Counted from the first letter of the stretch, positions 31,091-42,603 are shown. The stretch: 64,000 nucleotides of DNA from Aurantiochytrium sp. KH105 (GCA_003116975.1 BGKB01000141.1:115708-179707); one strand, 5' to 3'. The notes: generated by a model from the letters alone, not told the origin. A program made the numbers and translations.

Positions 31091-33272
31091 GGCCTCGGCC
31101 GCAGCGGAGCCAGAAGGGCGGCGCAAGCTGGTGGCGAAGCAGACAAGGCGAGGCGAGAGCGTCCCAAGCTCAGGCGCGCAGAGGTTGCGTTTACAGTTAG
31201 GTAGTTCCGCTCGTTAGTTGGGCAGACACGTTTGCGAGCTCACAGGCAGTGGCCGCCCGCAGATACCGCAGCGGGTGTCCCACGGAATCACTGCGGGACC
31301 CACAGCGTCCACAGCGAAGCCCCCGGCGGTCACACCGTGGTCCCGGCCCACACTAACACCAGCGGTGAGAACTTGGAACTTGGGGCGTGGTGAAAGGCCG
31401 GCCCAAGAGTGGCGAAATGGGCGCGGCGGAAAATGGAGTGATATGGGACTCTGGGATGGAGATTGGATACGCGCTCTTTCTCGCGCGCCGCCTTGCTCGC
31501 TCTTGCGTGCGCGCCTCCACATAGCGAGGCGTGCATGATGATCTTGGCTTGGACTGGCGTGGCTGTGTCATTGGACAGGCTAGAAACTATCTAGCTTGTT
31601 TGCTTCTGTGGTCGCTGACACGAAGGCCAAAAAGCTGAAAAAATGGACATCGTTTCGCGAGGCTTCAATCTGGGTGACTCGAGTTTCATCGATTAATAAA
31701 CGCGCCCGCTTGATTCCTTGCTTGCTATTGCTTGCTCGCGCACTGCTTCTATGTGCACAAGTTTTCGTTCGGGTCTTGGCAAGACGCCATGCAAGTGCGT
31801 GCATGCAGCCGCAGCCGCCTTTCGACCGAGCACTAATCATGCCACACCGCACCATCGATCTATCTATTGGTCGGTCGATCGGCCTCATCCATCGTGCCAC
31901 ACTATCGTGCCAAGTCGCGCACGATACGCACGAGCGCACGGAAGCGGCGGAAGAAGAAAATTACACGCCCGCGGCTCCTCCTTTGCAACGCGGAGCGCGC
32001 ACTTTCCGCTGCTGCTTGCCTCGCCTTGTATTGCCTAGCTAGCCTATTGCACCGCAAGCTCGTGCTGGCTTGCTTTCAGCATCGGCACGCCACGGCACGG
32101 CGCGCGCGGCTTCGGACTCGCGCCGGACTCAGGACCGGAGCGGGTGCGGCTTCGGCTGCGGCTGCGGCTTCCCGGCTCCGCGCGAGGCTGGTGTGGCTGG
32201 CTGGCTCCACATGGCGACGCCGCTCGCGTGCTCTCGCTCCGAGTCTAAAACACGCGTCCGCACCGCGCGCGCGCTGTCAGTGGAGAGGCTGCTGGCATGG
32301 CACGGCCGGAGCCCGCTGGCTCCACACACCGGAACGCGCACGGAGGCTCGCCGTTCAGGTTCTCTTGCTGCGCTTTGTTTTGCTCGTCTTCTTTTTCTTC
32401 ATTACGCGAGGTCGTTGTGCACGCATGCACGCACGCACGCGGTCGAAATTGCGCACGCTGCCGCTACGTTTTCAGACTCGCTCACTGCGCGAGCGAGAGA
32501 GAGAAGGAAAAAGATCATGCGTGTGCATTGTGCATGCTATGAACGCAGCCGCGCGAGGCGCATTGCTTCGCTTCAGTTCTTTCTTGGTTCGGTCGGTGGC
32601 CCGCTTCGAGGCAGAGAAATGCACAAGAGTTTTTCAACCACAATAGAATCGACTGTGCGCGCCGAAGCGGAGAACGAACGAACGAGCTCCATACCACTGC
32701 CACCGCCGCCTCTACGCAGCATGTTTGTTAGCTTCGCCCTGCACTGCGCTGCACTGCGCTACACACGCCAGGCTGCTTGGGAGTTTTTCCAAAACAAAGC
32801 GCGCGACGGCTACAAGCAGCAACAAAATGCTACGAACCAACCAACCAACCAAGTGCTTGCTCGCGCGTGCACAAAGGAAGACTGCGCGGACTCCACGCCT
32901 CGCTCTCTACGCTGCGCTTGACTTTCTACCGACGCCGCCGAGGCCCGCTTCCACATCCCTCCCTCCACCCCATGCGTCCATCCATTGGCCGTCCATTCGC
33001 CTCGCGTCCAGTCTCGCGGCGGCCGCTGCACGCGCGGCACGTTCAAGGACCGCGGGCCCAGTCTTGAGCGCCGCGTGCCTCGCCTCGCCTCGCCTCCGGC
33101 TTGCATCAGCACCTTGTCGACTCGGGCCGGGTCCACTTGAGTCCCGACACCCGCACCGCACGCATGCATCCATCCATGCGTCCATGCTCGCATGCCCGAC
33201 AAGTGAATGTGTCATGCGCTGGCCCCGGCCGCTGCCAATCGACATCCTCCGGACGCGTGCCGCGCCCCCCGT

Positions 33273-33353
33273 CGCCTCGCCTCGCCTCGCCTCGCCTCGC
33301 CTCGCCTCGCCTCGCCTCGCCTCGCCTCGCCTCGCCTCGCCTCGCCTCGCCTT
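33273..33353. repeat. (CGCCT)16 pentanucleotide repeat
   Basis: About 80 bases of near-perfect CGCCT/CTCGC units. The five-base unit shifts frame each time, so all six frames stay open as short-peptide repeats (for example LASPR). Confidence 0.95.
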
Positions 33354-35572
33354 GCGGCGCGTGCGACAGCGGGTGCCTCGCCGGAATGGCGCGGGATTAA
33401 GAAAACCCGCGCGGCGCCTGTCTCCTTACGAGCGAGTCTCGGCGCCCCCACTCGAGTGACTCACCCACAGCGGCGCTCACTCGCTCCCCCGCCTGACCTT
33501 TCCTTCTCGCGCCCACAAACACAGCTCTCCGCAGCCGCGTGCCGCCGGCCAGATTGCCAGCCAGCTTGCCAGCCAGCTCACGGGCGTGCGGCCAGCAGCC
33601 CCGCAGCTATCCCCGGCGTACGGCCCACAGCTGCGGAGGCTGCTCGCAAGAGCCGGAGCCGCCCCAGGGACGCGGTCTGCACGTCTCCGCTCGAACAATG
33701 GGTAAGGGAAGAAAGGAGAAGGGAAACAAGGGCGAGGAAAGCCGCGTTTTCCACCCTTCCGGACGCGAGGATGCTCGCGGACGCATCCGTCCTTTGTGCG
33801 TCGCTCGCTGCCATGCTGCTCTTTTGGATGTCACCTGCAGCAGCCTGCGTTCCTGCGTTGGTGCAGCGACTCACATCCGTCAGCCAGCCCCCCCCGGCAA
33901 GGCTGCCAATGCGACGGAAATAACTTCGAAAAAATGCGCATCCAAGATCACCGATCACCGCGAGTGCTGTGCAACGCCGAAGCGTGCAGTGCATTGCAGT
34001 GCGTTGCAGTGCAGTGCCTGTCAGGGGCACGGCATCCTAGATAAAACAAGGCCGGCCTGTCATCGCTGTGCAGCGTTTGCAAGATAAAGGAGGAAGCCGG
34101 CTGCCGCCAGAGGCTTCGTTCGTTTCGATCGACGCGCGTCTTTTCCGCCCTGCACACCCCTCCATCCATCCCTCCATCCCTCCCTCCATCCCTCTGCTTT
34201 CTTTCGTCCTGGTCTCCTCCCTGCGCCGACTGCGAGCACATCCCGTCGAAGCTGCAGTGCTGAAGCTGCCCGAGCCGGGCCTGTTTCTCTCGCATCCGGC
34301 CGACGAGGCTGCGCTTGCACGCGCGTGAGAGCAGCCTCGGCGGGACCACGCGGCGGCGCGGCGGCGCGATCCTGGCCCGCCGCAGCCAGCCAGGACACCG
34401 CAGGCAGGCAGGCAGGCAGACAGACAGGCTCGCAGCGCAGCGCAGCCACGCACGCATCCATCTCTCTGTCGCCCGCGCCGCCGCTACGAAGCCGCGCGCC
34501 TTCCTGCACCAAGCGCAGCAAGCGCGGCAAGCGCGAGGAGGAAAGGCGAAAAGGCGGGGGAAAGCAGCGACGAAACCTCGGCGCGGCGGATGGAAATCAG
34601 AGACGGAAGCCCCGAGCGCTCTGGAAGCCCCAGGGTTGCATCGGACGGGTCGATCGGCCAGCTGGGGTGCGGAACTGTGGGCCCGCACCAGCCTCCTCGC
34701 GCCGAAGGCGGGCCTAGGGTGCGGGAGAAGGTGCGGGCCACAGCGCGACGTGGTGCGGGGTCACTCCTCGCGCGAGGCTGGGCAAGACAAAGCGAGCTCG
34801 CCGTCGGTGTGGCTGCAGCCGTGGCCGCTGGCCGGTCGGTTGGTCGGTCACTCGGACGCCGCTGCACGCGCGAGCATGGCGCAAAGCGAGGGAGAGCGGG
34901 AAGAGAAAAGGAGCAAAGCACGGGGCGCCCTGCGCCGCTGCTCTGCTGTGTTCTGCAGCTGCTTCCCTTCGCCTCGGCCGGACGGCCGGCCGGCCGTTCG
35001 CTTGGCCAGAGAGCGCGAAGAGCTGAAGGCGGGCGTGCTGCCGCTCCGTGTCGCGGCGGTGGCGGAGGGATCGACTCTTTCTTTGGATCGCAGTCTTCTC
35101 CAATCTCTGTCTTCCTAGCTTGGCTCCCGCGCGTGCACCGCCGGCGGCCTAGTCCCGCAGCGTGTGTCCCCTCCGCGCGGCGCTCCGGTCCGGACTGCTC
35201 TCTCTCTCTCTCTGTCTAGCAACAAAACAGCAGCCTGCCGCCGCTTCCGAGTCGTCGCCACCTTTTTCTCTCTCCTTTTCCCGCTCCCTGCCCGCGCCGC
35301 CACTACTCCTCGCCGTGCAGCGCGCGGGAGTGGCACGGCGGGGCGCGCGCCGGCCGAGCACCGCCGCCACCGCCTGCGAGGCCGCCGCCGCGCCTCGCGC
35401 AGCTCGCCCGCCTCGCGCGGCCTCGTGGCTTCGATGGCGGTCGGCCGGCCGGCCGCGCGCCCGGTCGGTCGGTCGGTCTGTTTTTCGCCAAGACTCGGGG
35501 GGGCGCGCGCCGCCTAGCTGGCGCCTAGTGCGGCCTATGGGGACGGCGCCGGCACGTCCCCTTGTAAACGGA

Positions 35573-35694
35573 GGAGAGAAAGCAGGAAAGAAAGCAAGGA
35601 AGGAAGGAAGGAAGAAAGAAAGAGTAAGAAAAGGAGACTGAGAGACAGAGTAGAGAAAGGCTGGAAGGAAGGGAAGGGAAAGAAAAGGAAGGCG
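35573..35694 (+). repeat. Polypurine tract upstream of AP2 gene 2
   Basis: About 120 bases almost entirely A/G on the + strand, including GGAA runs, 330-450 bases upstream of the AP2-2 start. Confidence 0.8.
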
Positions 35695-36024
35695 ATTTTT
35701 AGACCGCCCGATGGCAGAAGCGCGGTTTAGGCGAGTGTGCAGAGTGGATTGTTGACTTACGGGGATAAAGGGAGGGCGCTGCGAAGCAATAGGCGGGAAG
35801 GGAGGCTAAGGGCGCCGCCGAAGTGGCCGCGCGGCGCGCGTAGCGGCAAACCCAAAACCCTTACAGCGAGACAGCACCCGGACAGACCAATTCAATCGTT
35901 TTGGACCTTGATAATAAGGACGCCCTGTGCCCTGCCCGGAACAGAGCAACGAAGCAGAAGCAAAGTAGAGCAGAGCAGAACAGCGTAGACTAGAGAAGAG
36001 GACAAGGTTGCAGACCAAGCGAGA

Positions 36025-36996
36025 ATGGACTCTTACAGCATGATGGACGACAGCTTCGCCACTTGGTTTCCGCCCCAGACCGAGGAAGGATTTGTCGGAC
36101 ACATGCACCACGTGCAGGAGAACGTCGCCACCACCGCGCCTGCGCCGGTGGCCGCGCCCGTGCCCGCACAAGCTCCGGCGCAGAGCAACAACCTCGCCAT
36201 CGACTTCGAGGACGAGGATGCCCTGCTCATGAGGTCCATCGACGACCTTCTCGTCGATGACAACATCTTTGGCGACGTCATTGGCGCCCCAGCCAACGAG
36301 GACCCTTACCACCAAGCCTACGGCCAGCCTCAGTTCGCGCAGCACCAGCACCACGACATGCACATGCACCAGCACGAGCAACAATATCAGACCGAGGCCT
36401 ACTGGGAGCTGCCAGCCTCGCCTTCGAGCGACGTCACTCGCACCCAGTCGCCGACCCCGGAGTTTCTCGAGGAAAGCTTTGGCAGCAACCAGCAGCAGAT
36501 GCCCTCGCGCAAGCGCAAGCGCGCATCCGCGGCCCTCGCTCTCGAGCTCTTTGCCGACGAGGATACCGACCACACGGACGCTGACGAGGACGACGAGGAG
36601 TACAAGCCGCCATCGGCCGCCACCTCGACTACGAACAAAAACGCCTCGCGCGCGCCCAAGGTCCGACGTGTCATGCCTGGCACCTCCGAGTTCAAGCGCG
36701 CCAATGGCCCGTCCATCTCGCCCACGGCGAGCTCCACCACCTCCAAGAAGACCTCGACCGCAACCGCGAACAAGGACGAGAAGCCCAAGCAGCGCACCCT
36801 GACCTCCAAGTACCGCGGCGTTTGCTGGTACAAGCGGACGCAGCGCTGGGTCGCCCAAATCAAGATCCGTGGCCGCCGCAAGCACGTCGGCTACTACAAG
36901 GTCGAAATGGACGCCAAGCGTGCCTACGACCTCGCCGTCGCAAAGCTCGCCGCCAACCCCAACATTGACCTCTCCGAGCTCACCAACGTCCTCTAA
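36025..36996 (+). CDS. AP2-domain transcription factor 2, 323 aa
   Basis: The AP2 domain spans residues 259-309 with core YRGVCWYKRTQRWVAQ, then RRKHVGYY and AKRAYDLAVAKL. Two basic patches (SRKRKRASA near 161-169; KNASRAPKVRRV near 206-217) are likely nuclear localisation signals. The N-terminal half is acidic with hydrophobic residues spaced in it (AIDFEDEDALLMRSIDDLLV, about 58-77), as in activation domains, and has a His/Gln-rich stretch near 105-125. Between residues 170 and 255 the protein is acidic then Ser/Thr/Lys-rich and disordered. It closely resembles AP2 genes 1 and 3 in the domain but not elsewhere. The start is the first ATG, after a leader of A/G-rich sequence. Genomic targets unknown. 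Confidence 0.92.
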   Translation: MDSYSMMDDSFATWFPPQTEEGFVGHMHHVQENVATTAPAPVAAPVPAQAPAQSNNLAIDFEDEDALLMRSIDDLLVDDNIFGDVIGAPANEDPYHQAYGQPQFAQHQHHDMHMHQHEQQYQTEAYWELPASPSSDVTRTQSPTPEFLEESFGSNQQQMPSRKRKRASAALALELFADEDTDHTDADEDDEEYKPPSAATSTTNKNASRAPKVRRVMPGTSEFKRANGPSISPTASSTTSKKTSTATANKDEKPKQRTLTSKYRGVCWYKRTQRWVAQIKIRGRRKHVGYYKVEMDAKRAYDLAVAKLAANPNIDLSELTNVL

Positions 36997-37435
36997 GCCA
37001 GCGAGCCCGCCCGTCTTCGCGAGGCTCCCATCCCTTTTTTCTCTGTCAACATGTGTTCTTTATTGACGGCCGCGAAGGCGCCCCAGTGTGACCGGGCGGA
37101 TGACGCGCGCCGACCAACCAACCTAGCCTGCCCATTTTTTATCTTTTGACTATTTTACCGCCATCTCGACTCCCTCCTTGCACTGCATCCATCCGCCTTC
37201 CTTCTCGCTTGCCCTCCCTCCCTCCGCCGCAGACGCTGCCACGGAGGCTTGTCGGAAACCCCGTGGACTCGAGCCGCGACAAGAAGGCCTGCATTCGCAC
37301 GGCTTTCTTACATGTTAGTTAGAGAGAAAGCTTCCGACGCCTCCAACTTCGCGGGAAACCTTGCTTCCTCTTGGCACGGCATGCGTCGTCGCTCGGGCAG
37401 CGTACGGTTTATTAGCTAGCTTGCTGCAGCTGCAA

Positions 37436-37531
37436 AGCAAGGCAAGGCAAGGCAAGGCAAGGCAAGGCAAGGCAAGGCAAGGCAAGGCAAGGCAAGGCAA
37501 GGCAAGGCAAGGCAAGGCAAGGCAAGGCAAG
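37436..37531. repeat. (GGCAA)19 pentanucleotide repeat
   Basis: About 19 near-perfect GGCAA units in 96 bases, the longest perfect microsatellite in the window. Confidence 0.97.
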
Positions 37532-39412
37532 GGCGGCACGACGCGACACCTTTCTCTGACAAAAGCAACCGACGTCCAAGTCGTAGCCTGCTCTCGCGAA
37601 GGCGGACCTCACCACCCTCCAGGTCTTCGACCCACAAACCAGCCGCCGCAAGAACCCAGCTATTTCGACGAAGGAACAAAACAAGATAAGCCGCGAACAT
37701 GAAAGTCTTGACCGGCCAAAGCCAAAGCTGCGCAGGTTTGGCTTGCCATTGATGCCGCAGCGGGCCGCGAGGCAGCTAGCCGTCCGCCGGCCAACCGTCT
37801 GTGCTGTGCGTCGCGTAGAGCGCGGTGCGGCTGTTGTCGACTGCGAATCGAGCTCCAAAACCCGGTCAAAAGCCGCGGCTGGCTCGGGTCAGGTCACCCG
37901 GCCTGCCGGCTGAAACCCCGACCAGGCCCGGGCGGGTCCGCCTCCAATTCGCCGTTCTTGCGCCCTCTTGGCAGCTGCAGCTGCTGCTGCAGCCAGCCTG
38001 CAGCACGCAGCCAGTACCGGCGGCACCTGCAGCAGCAGAGCACCTGCCGCGCAACGCCTGCGTCGCGTGCGAGCGGGGCATTGGCCGAACTTGCAGTGCC
38101 CAGACCGGACTTGATTGATGTGAGGCCGCTTGGAGCGGGATGGACTACACACCACAAAACACACACAGAGGCCTGCGCGTGCACACAGCCGAGCCTGGCC
38201 CGGCCTGGCATAGAGAGTAGTAGCAGTAGATGGACCGATGACGCGTGGCTGACTGTGCCGCAAAAGAATGAATACAAGACGACGCACGGCCGCGACGCGC
38301 TCGCGGCGGACGATTCGAAGATCGACGAAAAGGTGCAGACGGCTGCGGCCAAGGCTGCATCGTGGAGGCTTGATTGCTTGCCTGGTTGGTCGAGGGAATC
38401 ATCGGCGCTTTCGAGGCCGCCGTCACTGGGCCTCCAGGCCCTCTCCCACGCCACGTACACGCTGTGTGAACGCGCGCCCGTGGCTGTGGGGACAGTAGGC
38501 ACTGCGCGGAACGGGCCCCACACCTAAGGCGGAAGGCTCGAGGTCCCCGGTCCTGGCGAGACCGTGAGCTCAAGGCCGAGCCCTAATCGAAGTTCCGCGG
38601 AGCTTGTCGGGAGGCGCGAATGATCATCGGCCGCGAGGAGAGGGACTGCGCGCTGCACTGCCGACTTCCGTGCTCGAAGGGAGTCTTGGAAACTGGTAGA
38701 GCGAGGCTGGTGGTAGGTGTGGCCGTGACCGCTACGGCGCCGCACTGCGTGAATGATGTGTCTGCAGGCCGAGAAAAAAGGCAAGAGCTGCGCTGGAGAG
38801 ATGATGTGACGTCGCACGTGTATGCTCATTGCGCAAGATCGAATCGGAAGGTTACTTGTCGAACAAAACCCTGGAACTACGCAAGAGGAAGCCAGTTAGT
38901 TAGCATTGGCAAGAAAACAAAGGAAGAGCCGTGCTTGGATCGACCACCATGCAACCTAATTTGTTTGATATGACAAATCGCTCTTTCGCGACACGAGCTT
39001 GTTGGTCACACTCGCCTTTTCCATCCATATGCGAGCACAATCCGATCAAGAAAAAACAACTCATTTCAATCGACAAATTTCGATAAGTCTGCGCACAAGC
39101 GTAACAAACGATCTCCGACTTCTTGTCTGCTTAATCAGCTGCAAGGACTTGATCGATGAGAATCCTAGTTTTTTCTGCTTTAATTCTCGCGGAAAAATGA
39201 CAAACAGAATTCCTATCGCTTGTCGATGTAAGCATTTTTGAAAGGAATTGACGCCTGAAAATCCTACACAGTAACATACTTCTTTTTCTTGTCTGCTTTT
39301 GTCGGCGTTCTTGCTGGTCGGCATCTTTCAACTACCATTGACCATGACTCACTGTCAAGAGGAAGAATTGTTCACTCAAAACTAGAGACCCTACAACTTG
39401 TGCAAGAGCTTG

Positions 39413-39433
39413 CTTGCTTGCTTGCTTGCTTGC
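39413..39433. repeat. (GCTT)n tetranucleotide repeat
   Basis: Five GCTT units in the AT-rich island. Confidence 0.85.
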
Positions 39434-39582
39434 TACGGCCTATCCGCGGTACATGCGAAACCTTGAAGAACGAGCCAATAGAGATAAACCCACTTCGTTT
39501 AAAGGTTACACTTGACACTCAGCACGCTCACAAAGTCACACCATTCATCCAAGAGGTAAACTACCATAGCCTCCTGGATCAT

Positions 39583-39875
39583 TAGAAACGTAAAAGGTAT
39601 TCTCCTTTGTGGCGAGCACTAGTCGCTGCCTGGCTTGCTCGGCTCAGCAGTACCAGGCCAGCAGCCTGGTTTCCCTATGCTGATTCGGGCGCGGGTCGGG
39701 GTTCTGGCGCGAACTTTTGGCGCAGCCTTGTGCTGGTTTCAAACTTTGCGCCTTCTCAAGGCGCAAATTAGATGCAGAAGTCGTTGTTCCTGCATCGTGT
39801 TCCTTCAATGTATCAATCGATTATCTGACTTTCCCTCCTGACATTGATCTTTGAGAAGGTCCACTTCTTTGTCGT
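39583..39875 (-). mobile_element. Diverged Ty1/copia 3' end and LTR-like remnant, copy A
   Basis: On the reverse strand, 39875-39831 corresponds to the last codons and polypurine tract of the copia fragment at 41811-42426, but diverged. The segment 39583-39830 resembles 41477-41820: shared words include AAACGTAAAAG, TCGCTGCC, TCGGCTCAG and TGCATCGTGT in the same order. This fits a decayed LTR. No terminal TG/CA pair or target-site duplication could be fixed. Confidence 0.5.
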
Positions 39876-39935
39876 AGTTCAATGTAGATTCGCTTTCGGT
39901 TCAAAAGGAAAATTAGGCGACCACCATTTCAATGT

Positions 39936-41350
39936 GGCGAACACGGTCAACACCATCGCCAGTATAGAATGCTCAAGTTCGCAACGAGGAGGCTTTGTCA
40001 TACTTCGAGGAAGCGCTGTAGATTCTTAAGGAAAGTCTTGGCGACCGGCATCCCTTGGTGGCGGCCACGCTCGACAACATCGCCGACGTGTATTACCGCC
40101 AAGGCCGCTGCGAGGAGGCCTTGGCGTACTACGAAGCGCTATCGATTTACAGGGAAAGTCTCGGCGACTGGCATTTCTCAGTGGCGGCCACGCTACACAA
40201 CATCGCCAGCGTGTACGACTCACAAGGTCGCGACGAGGAGGCCTTGCCGTACTACGAGGAAGCGCTGTCGATTAAGAAGGAAAGTCTTGGCGACCGGCAT
40301 CCGATGTGACGATCACGCTCAACAACATCGCCACAGTGTATGACTCATAAGGCCGCTACGAGGAGACCTTGGCGTACTACGAGGAAACGTTGTCGATTGA
40401 GAAGGAATGTCTTGGCGACTGGCATTTCTCAGTGGCGGCCACGCTACACAATATCGCCAGTGTGTACGACTCACAAGGTCACTACGAGGAGGCTTTGTCA
40501 TACTTTGAGGAAGCGCTGTCGATTTAGAAGGAAATTCTTGGCGATCGGCATTCCAATGTGGCGAACACGTTCAACACCATCGCCAGTATATAATGCACAA
40601 GTTCGCAACGAGGAGGCTTTGTCATACTTCGAGGAAGCGCTGTCGATTCTTAAGGAAAGTCTCGGCGACCGGCATCCCGTAGTGGCGGCCACGCTCAACA
40701 ACATCGCCGACGTGTATTACCGCCAAGGCCGCTGCGAGGAGGCCTTCGCGTACTACGAAGCGCTATCGATTTACAGGGAAAGTCTTGGCGACTGGCATTT
40801 CTCAGTGGCGGCCACGCTACACAACATCGCCAGCGTGTACGACTCACAAGGTCACTACGAGGAGGCTTTGTCATACTTTGAGGAAGCGCTGTCGATTTAG
40901 AAGGAAATTCTTGGCGACCACCATTCCAATGTGGCGAACACGTTCAACACCATCGCCACAGTGTATGACTCATAAGGCCGCTACGAGGAGACCTTGGCGT
41001 ACTACGAGGAAACGTTGTCGATTGAGAAGGAATGTCTTGGCGACCGGCATCTTGATGTGGCTCAAACGCTCAGCAACAGCGCTTCTTCGGAATACGCCAA
41101 GGCCTCCGTGTAGCTGCCTTGTGAATCGTACATCATGGCGATGTTGCTGAGCGTGCTCGACGCCAAGGGATGCCGGTAGCCAAGATTGTCCTTGTGAATT
41201 GGCAGCGCAGAACCCCCTCGTAGCGGCCTTGTGAGTCACACACACCTACGATGTTGATACGCAAAGAAAGTCTTGGCGACCGGCATCCCTTGGTGGCGAA
41301 AACGCACAAGAATATCGAGCTTATTCGCGAAATCTTCGGGAAAAAATGGA
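39936..41350 (+). pseudogene. Decayed tandem TPR (kinesin-light-chain-like) array
   Basis: Nine or more tandem units of about 126 bp (42 codons), each encoding a TPR of the type ATLxNIAxVYxxQGRxEEALxYYEEALSI-KESLGDRHP. Unit starts can be placed near 39958, 40081, 40204, 40330, 40456, 40579, 40702, 40825 and 40951. The frame is broken by stops (for example TAG near 40019, TAA near 40349, TAG near 40525 and 40898, TAA near 40972) and by units of 123 rather than 126 bases; no long frame survives. After 41080 the array is interrupted by an inverted piece to about 41255, then resumes to near 41350. Longest intact piece: about 84 codons (40055-40309). The same repeat type is intact, though more diverged between units, in the gene at 43962. 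Flanked by copia-like remnants. Confidence 0.9.
41080..41255 (-). pseudogene. Inverted TPR segment inside the decayed array
   Basis: Read on the reverse strand this stretch gives NIVGVCDSQGRYEG and, further on, MYDSQGSYTEALAYSEEALL, clear TPR pieces in the opposite orientation to the rest of the array. Frameshifted between the two. Confidence 0.8.
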
Positions 41351-41476
41351 ACGTCGAGCCCCTCTGCAAAAGCTTGCATTTCTCTGGTGCAGGAAGCAAC
41401 AATTTCAGAACCCATAACCTTGTTGACGGAGATTCCTCAGAGGTCTTAAAGAGTAGAAAGAAAAAGTTAATTTCAA

Positions 41477-41820
41477 TAAACGTAAAAGAAATTCCGTTCC
41501 GTGGCTAGCACGAGACGGGAAGGTAGTTTGATTGCTTCTCACGCTGCTGCTCGGAGAAGGCTTTGGTGTAGTTCAATTCTGGTGGGTTTCGGTTCTGCCG
41601 GCTTCTGGCATCGGGTTTGGTCGCTGCCAGGTCTATTCGGCTCAGTGGACCCAGAGTCGTGACCCTGGTCCATTTCTGCCATGTAGGTCTATGACTGTAC
41701 TAAGGTTATTTTGGGTGTACACACCGAATGTACCAGGCGTGTTGTGCATGCGCGGCGTAATGTTCTTGCATCGTGTCCTTCCGACGTTTGTCGTCGGGTG
41801 TCTACCTCTCTTATAGCAGT
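41477..41820 (-). mobile_element. Probable Ty1/copia LTR remnant, copy B
   Basis: Lies directly downstream of the copia RNase H fragment and its polypurine tract (reverse strand) and has a second, diverged copy at 39583-39830. The position after the polypurine tract is where a 3' LTR should be. Boundaries are approximate. Confidence 0.5.
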
Positions 41821-42426
41821 TTCCCGCCTGGCATCAGGTCTTTAGGAATGTCCACTTCATTATTGTGGATCGATACGCCCCCGCGGCCTTTCCTTCGCTT
41901 GGTTATTACCCTATGTACTCCTGTTGGAAGTGGAAGGCAGCCGTTGAGCAGAGCCTCTCGATGTCGCTCGAAATCTTGGCGTCCCAAGGCTTTCGTAAGA
42001 GTGTCGGCAGGTTGATCAGTTCTCGCAACATGCACCAGTTCTAGGTTCCCGAAGTCGAGCTCGAAAGTCAGCCTGATGAAGCGGTTCGCAATATGGCGTG
42101 AAGCCGATGTAAGCGCTCCCTTCTCCAGTTGCCTAATGACGGTCTCGGAATCGGTATGCACTCGGATAACTCTTGCGATAATGCCAAGGTCTTCCAGAAG
42201 GTGCCTAACGCCTAGTGCTCTCTTGTACGCTTCATCGATTGCTATTAACTCGGCGTGTGCGCTGGATCCGGCGACGGTTGATTGTCGCGTGCTTCGCCAG
42301 AGAACCGGACTCGATCCTATAGCTATAATTTACCCGGTTGTACCCTTCCGATGAGGATCCTTCTCGGAGTTGTAGGAGGCATCCGTAAAGACATTGATTC
42401 GCATTTCCTCTCCTTTCGACACTCCC
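41811..42426 (-). mobile_element. Ty1/copia retrotransposon fragment, RNase H end (broken)
   Basis: The reverse strand encodes the end of a copia polyprotein. The segments VFTDASYN, GSSAHAELIAIDEAYKRAL, VHTDSETVIRQLEKG and VHVARTDQPADTLTKALG are the order and motifs of copia-type RNase H. The frame shifts once near 42330 and the piece lacks everything upstream of RNase H. It ends in GGKLL just before a stop and a purine-rich tract. A non-functional relic. Its 5' edge coincides with a 57-bp inverted repeat shared with the opposite-strand fragment. Confidence 0.88.
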
Positions 42427-42603
42427 CGCATACGTCCTGCACGGCCTCTCCCGACATTGCCATCGAAATTCAATAGAACATGGACAAGCGCTTAAGCGAG
42501 TCTTCAGGTACGTAAGTGAAACGAGAGAGATGTGTCTATCCTTGCTGGGAGTGTCGAAAGGAGAGGAAATGCGAATCAATGTCTTTACGGATGCCTCCTA
42601 CAA
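42370..42603. repeat. Perfect 57-bp inverted repeat (42370-42426 and 42547-42603)
   Basis: The two arms match base for base as reverse complements, separated by 120 bases. Both encode the copia segment around VFTDASY on opposite strands, so the repeat is an overlap between two head-to-head fragments. Confidence 0.95.

Larger units (their letters stand above)
25572..36024. other. 10.5-kb gene desert between AP2 genes 1 and 2
   Basis: The two AP2 genes point outward, so this is one long divergent upstream region. No frame resembles a known protein. Open frames reach 100-300 codons, but their translations are Arg/Ala/Pro/Ser/Cys-rich or made of repeated short words, and several overlap on both strands. 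The DNA is strongly GC-rich and built from simple words (GCTTGCTT, GCCTGCCT, CGAGGCGAGG, GATCGATC). Pentamer repeats occur at 26413, 27955, 29337 and 33273. Polypurine DNA lies at 35573-35694. No tRNA-like structure or transposase was found. Confidence 0.6.
36997..39580. other. Intergenic region downstream of AP2 gene 2
   Basis: Holds the AP2-2 3' region and then non-coding DNA. A large GGCAA repeat lies at 37436-37531. Frames of 100-200 codons (for example 37894-38523) have no family resemblance. Base composition becomes markedly AT-richer from about 38.8 kb. Confidence 0.55.

Noticed and set aside
39936..41350. Regular repeats that could suggest a CRISPR array
   Set aside because: Units are 126 bp, contiguous without spacers and encode TPRs; the genome is eukaryotic.
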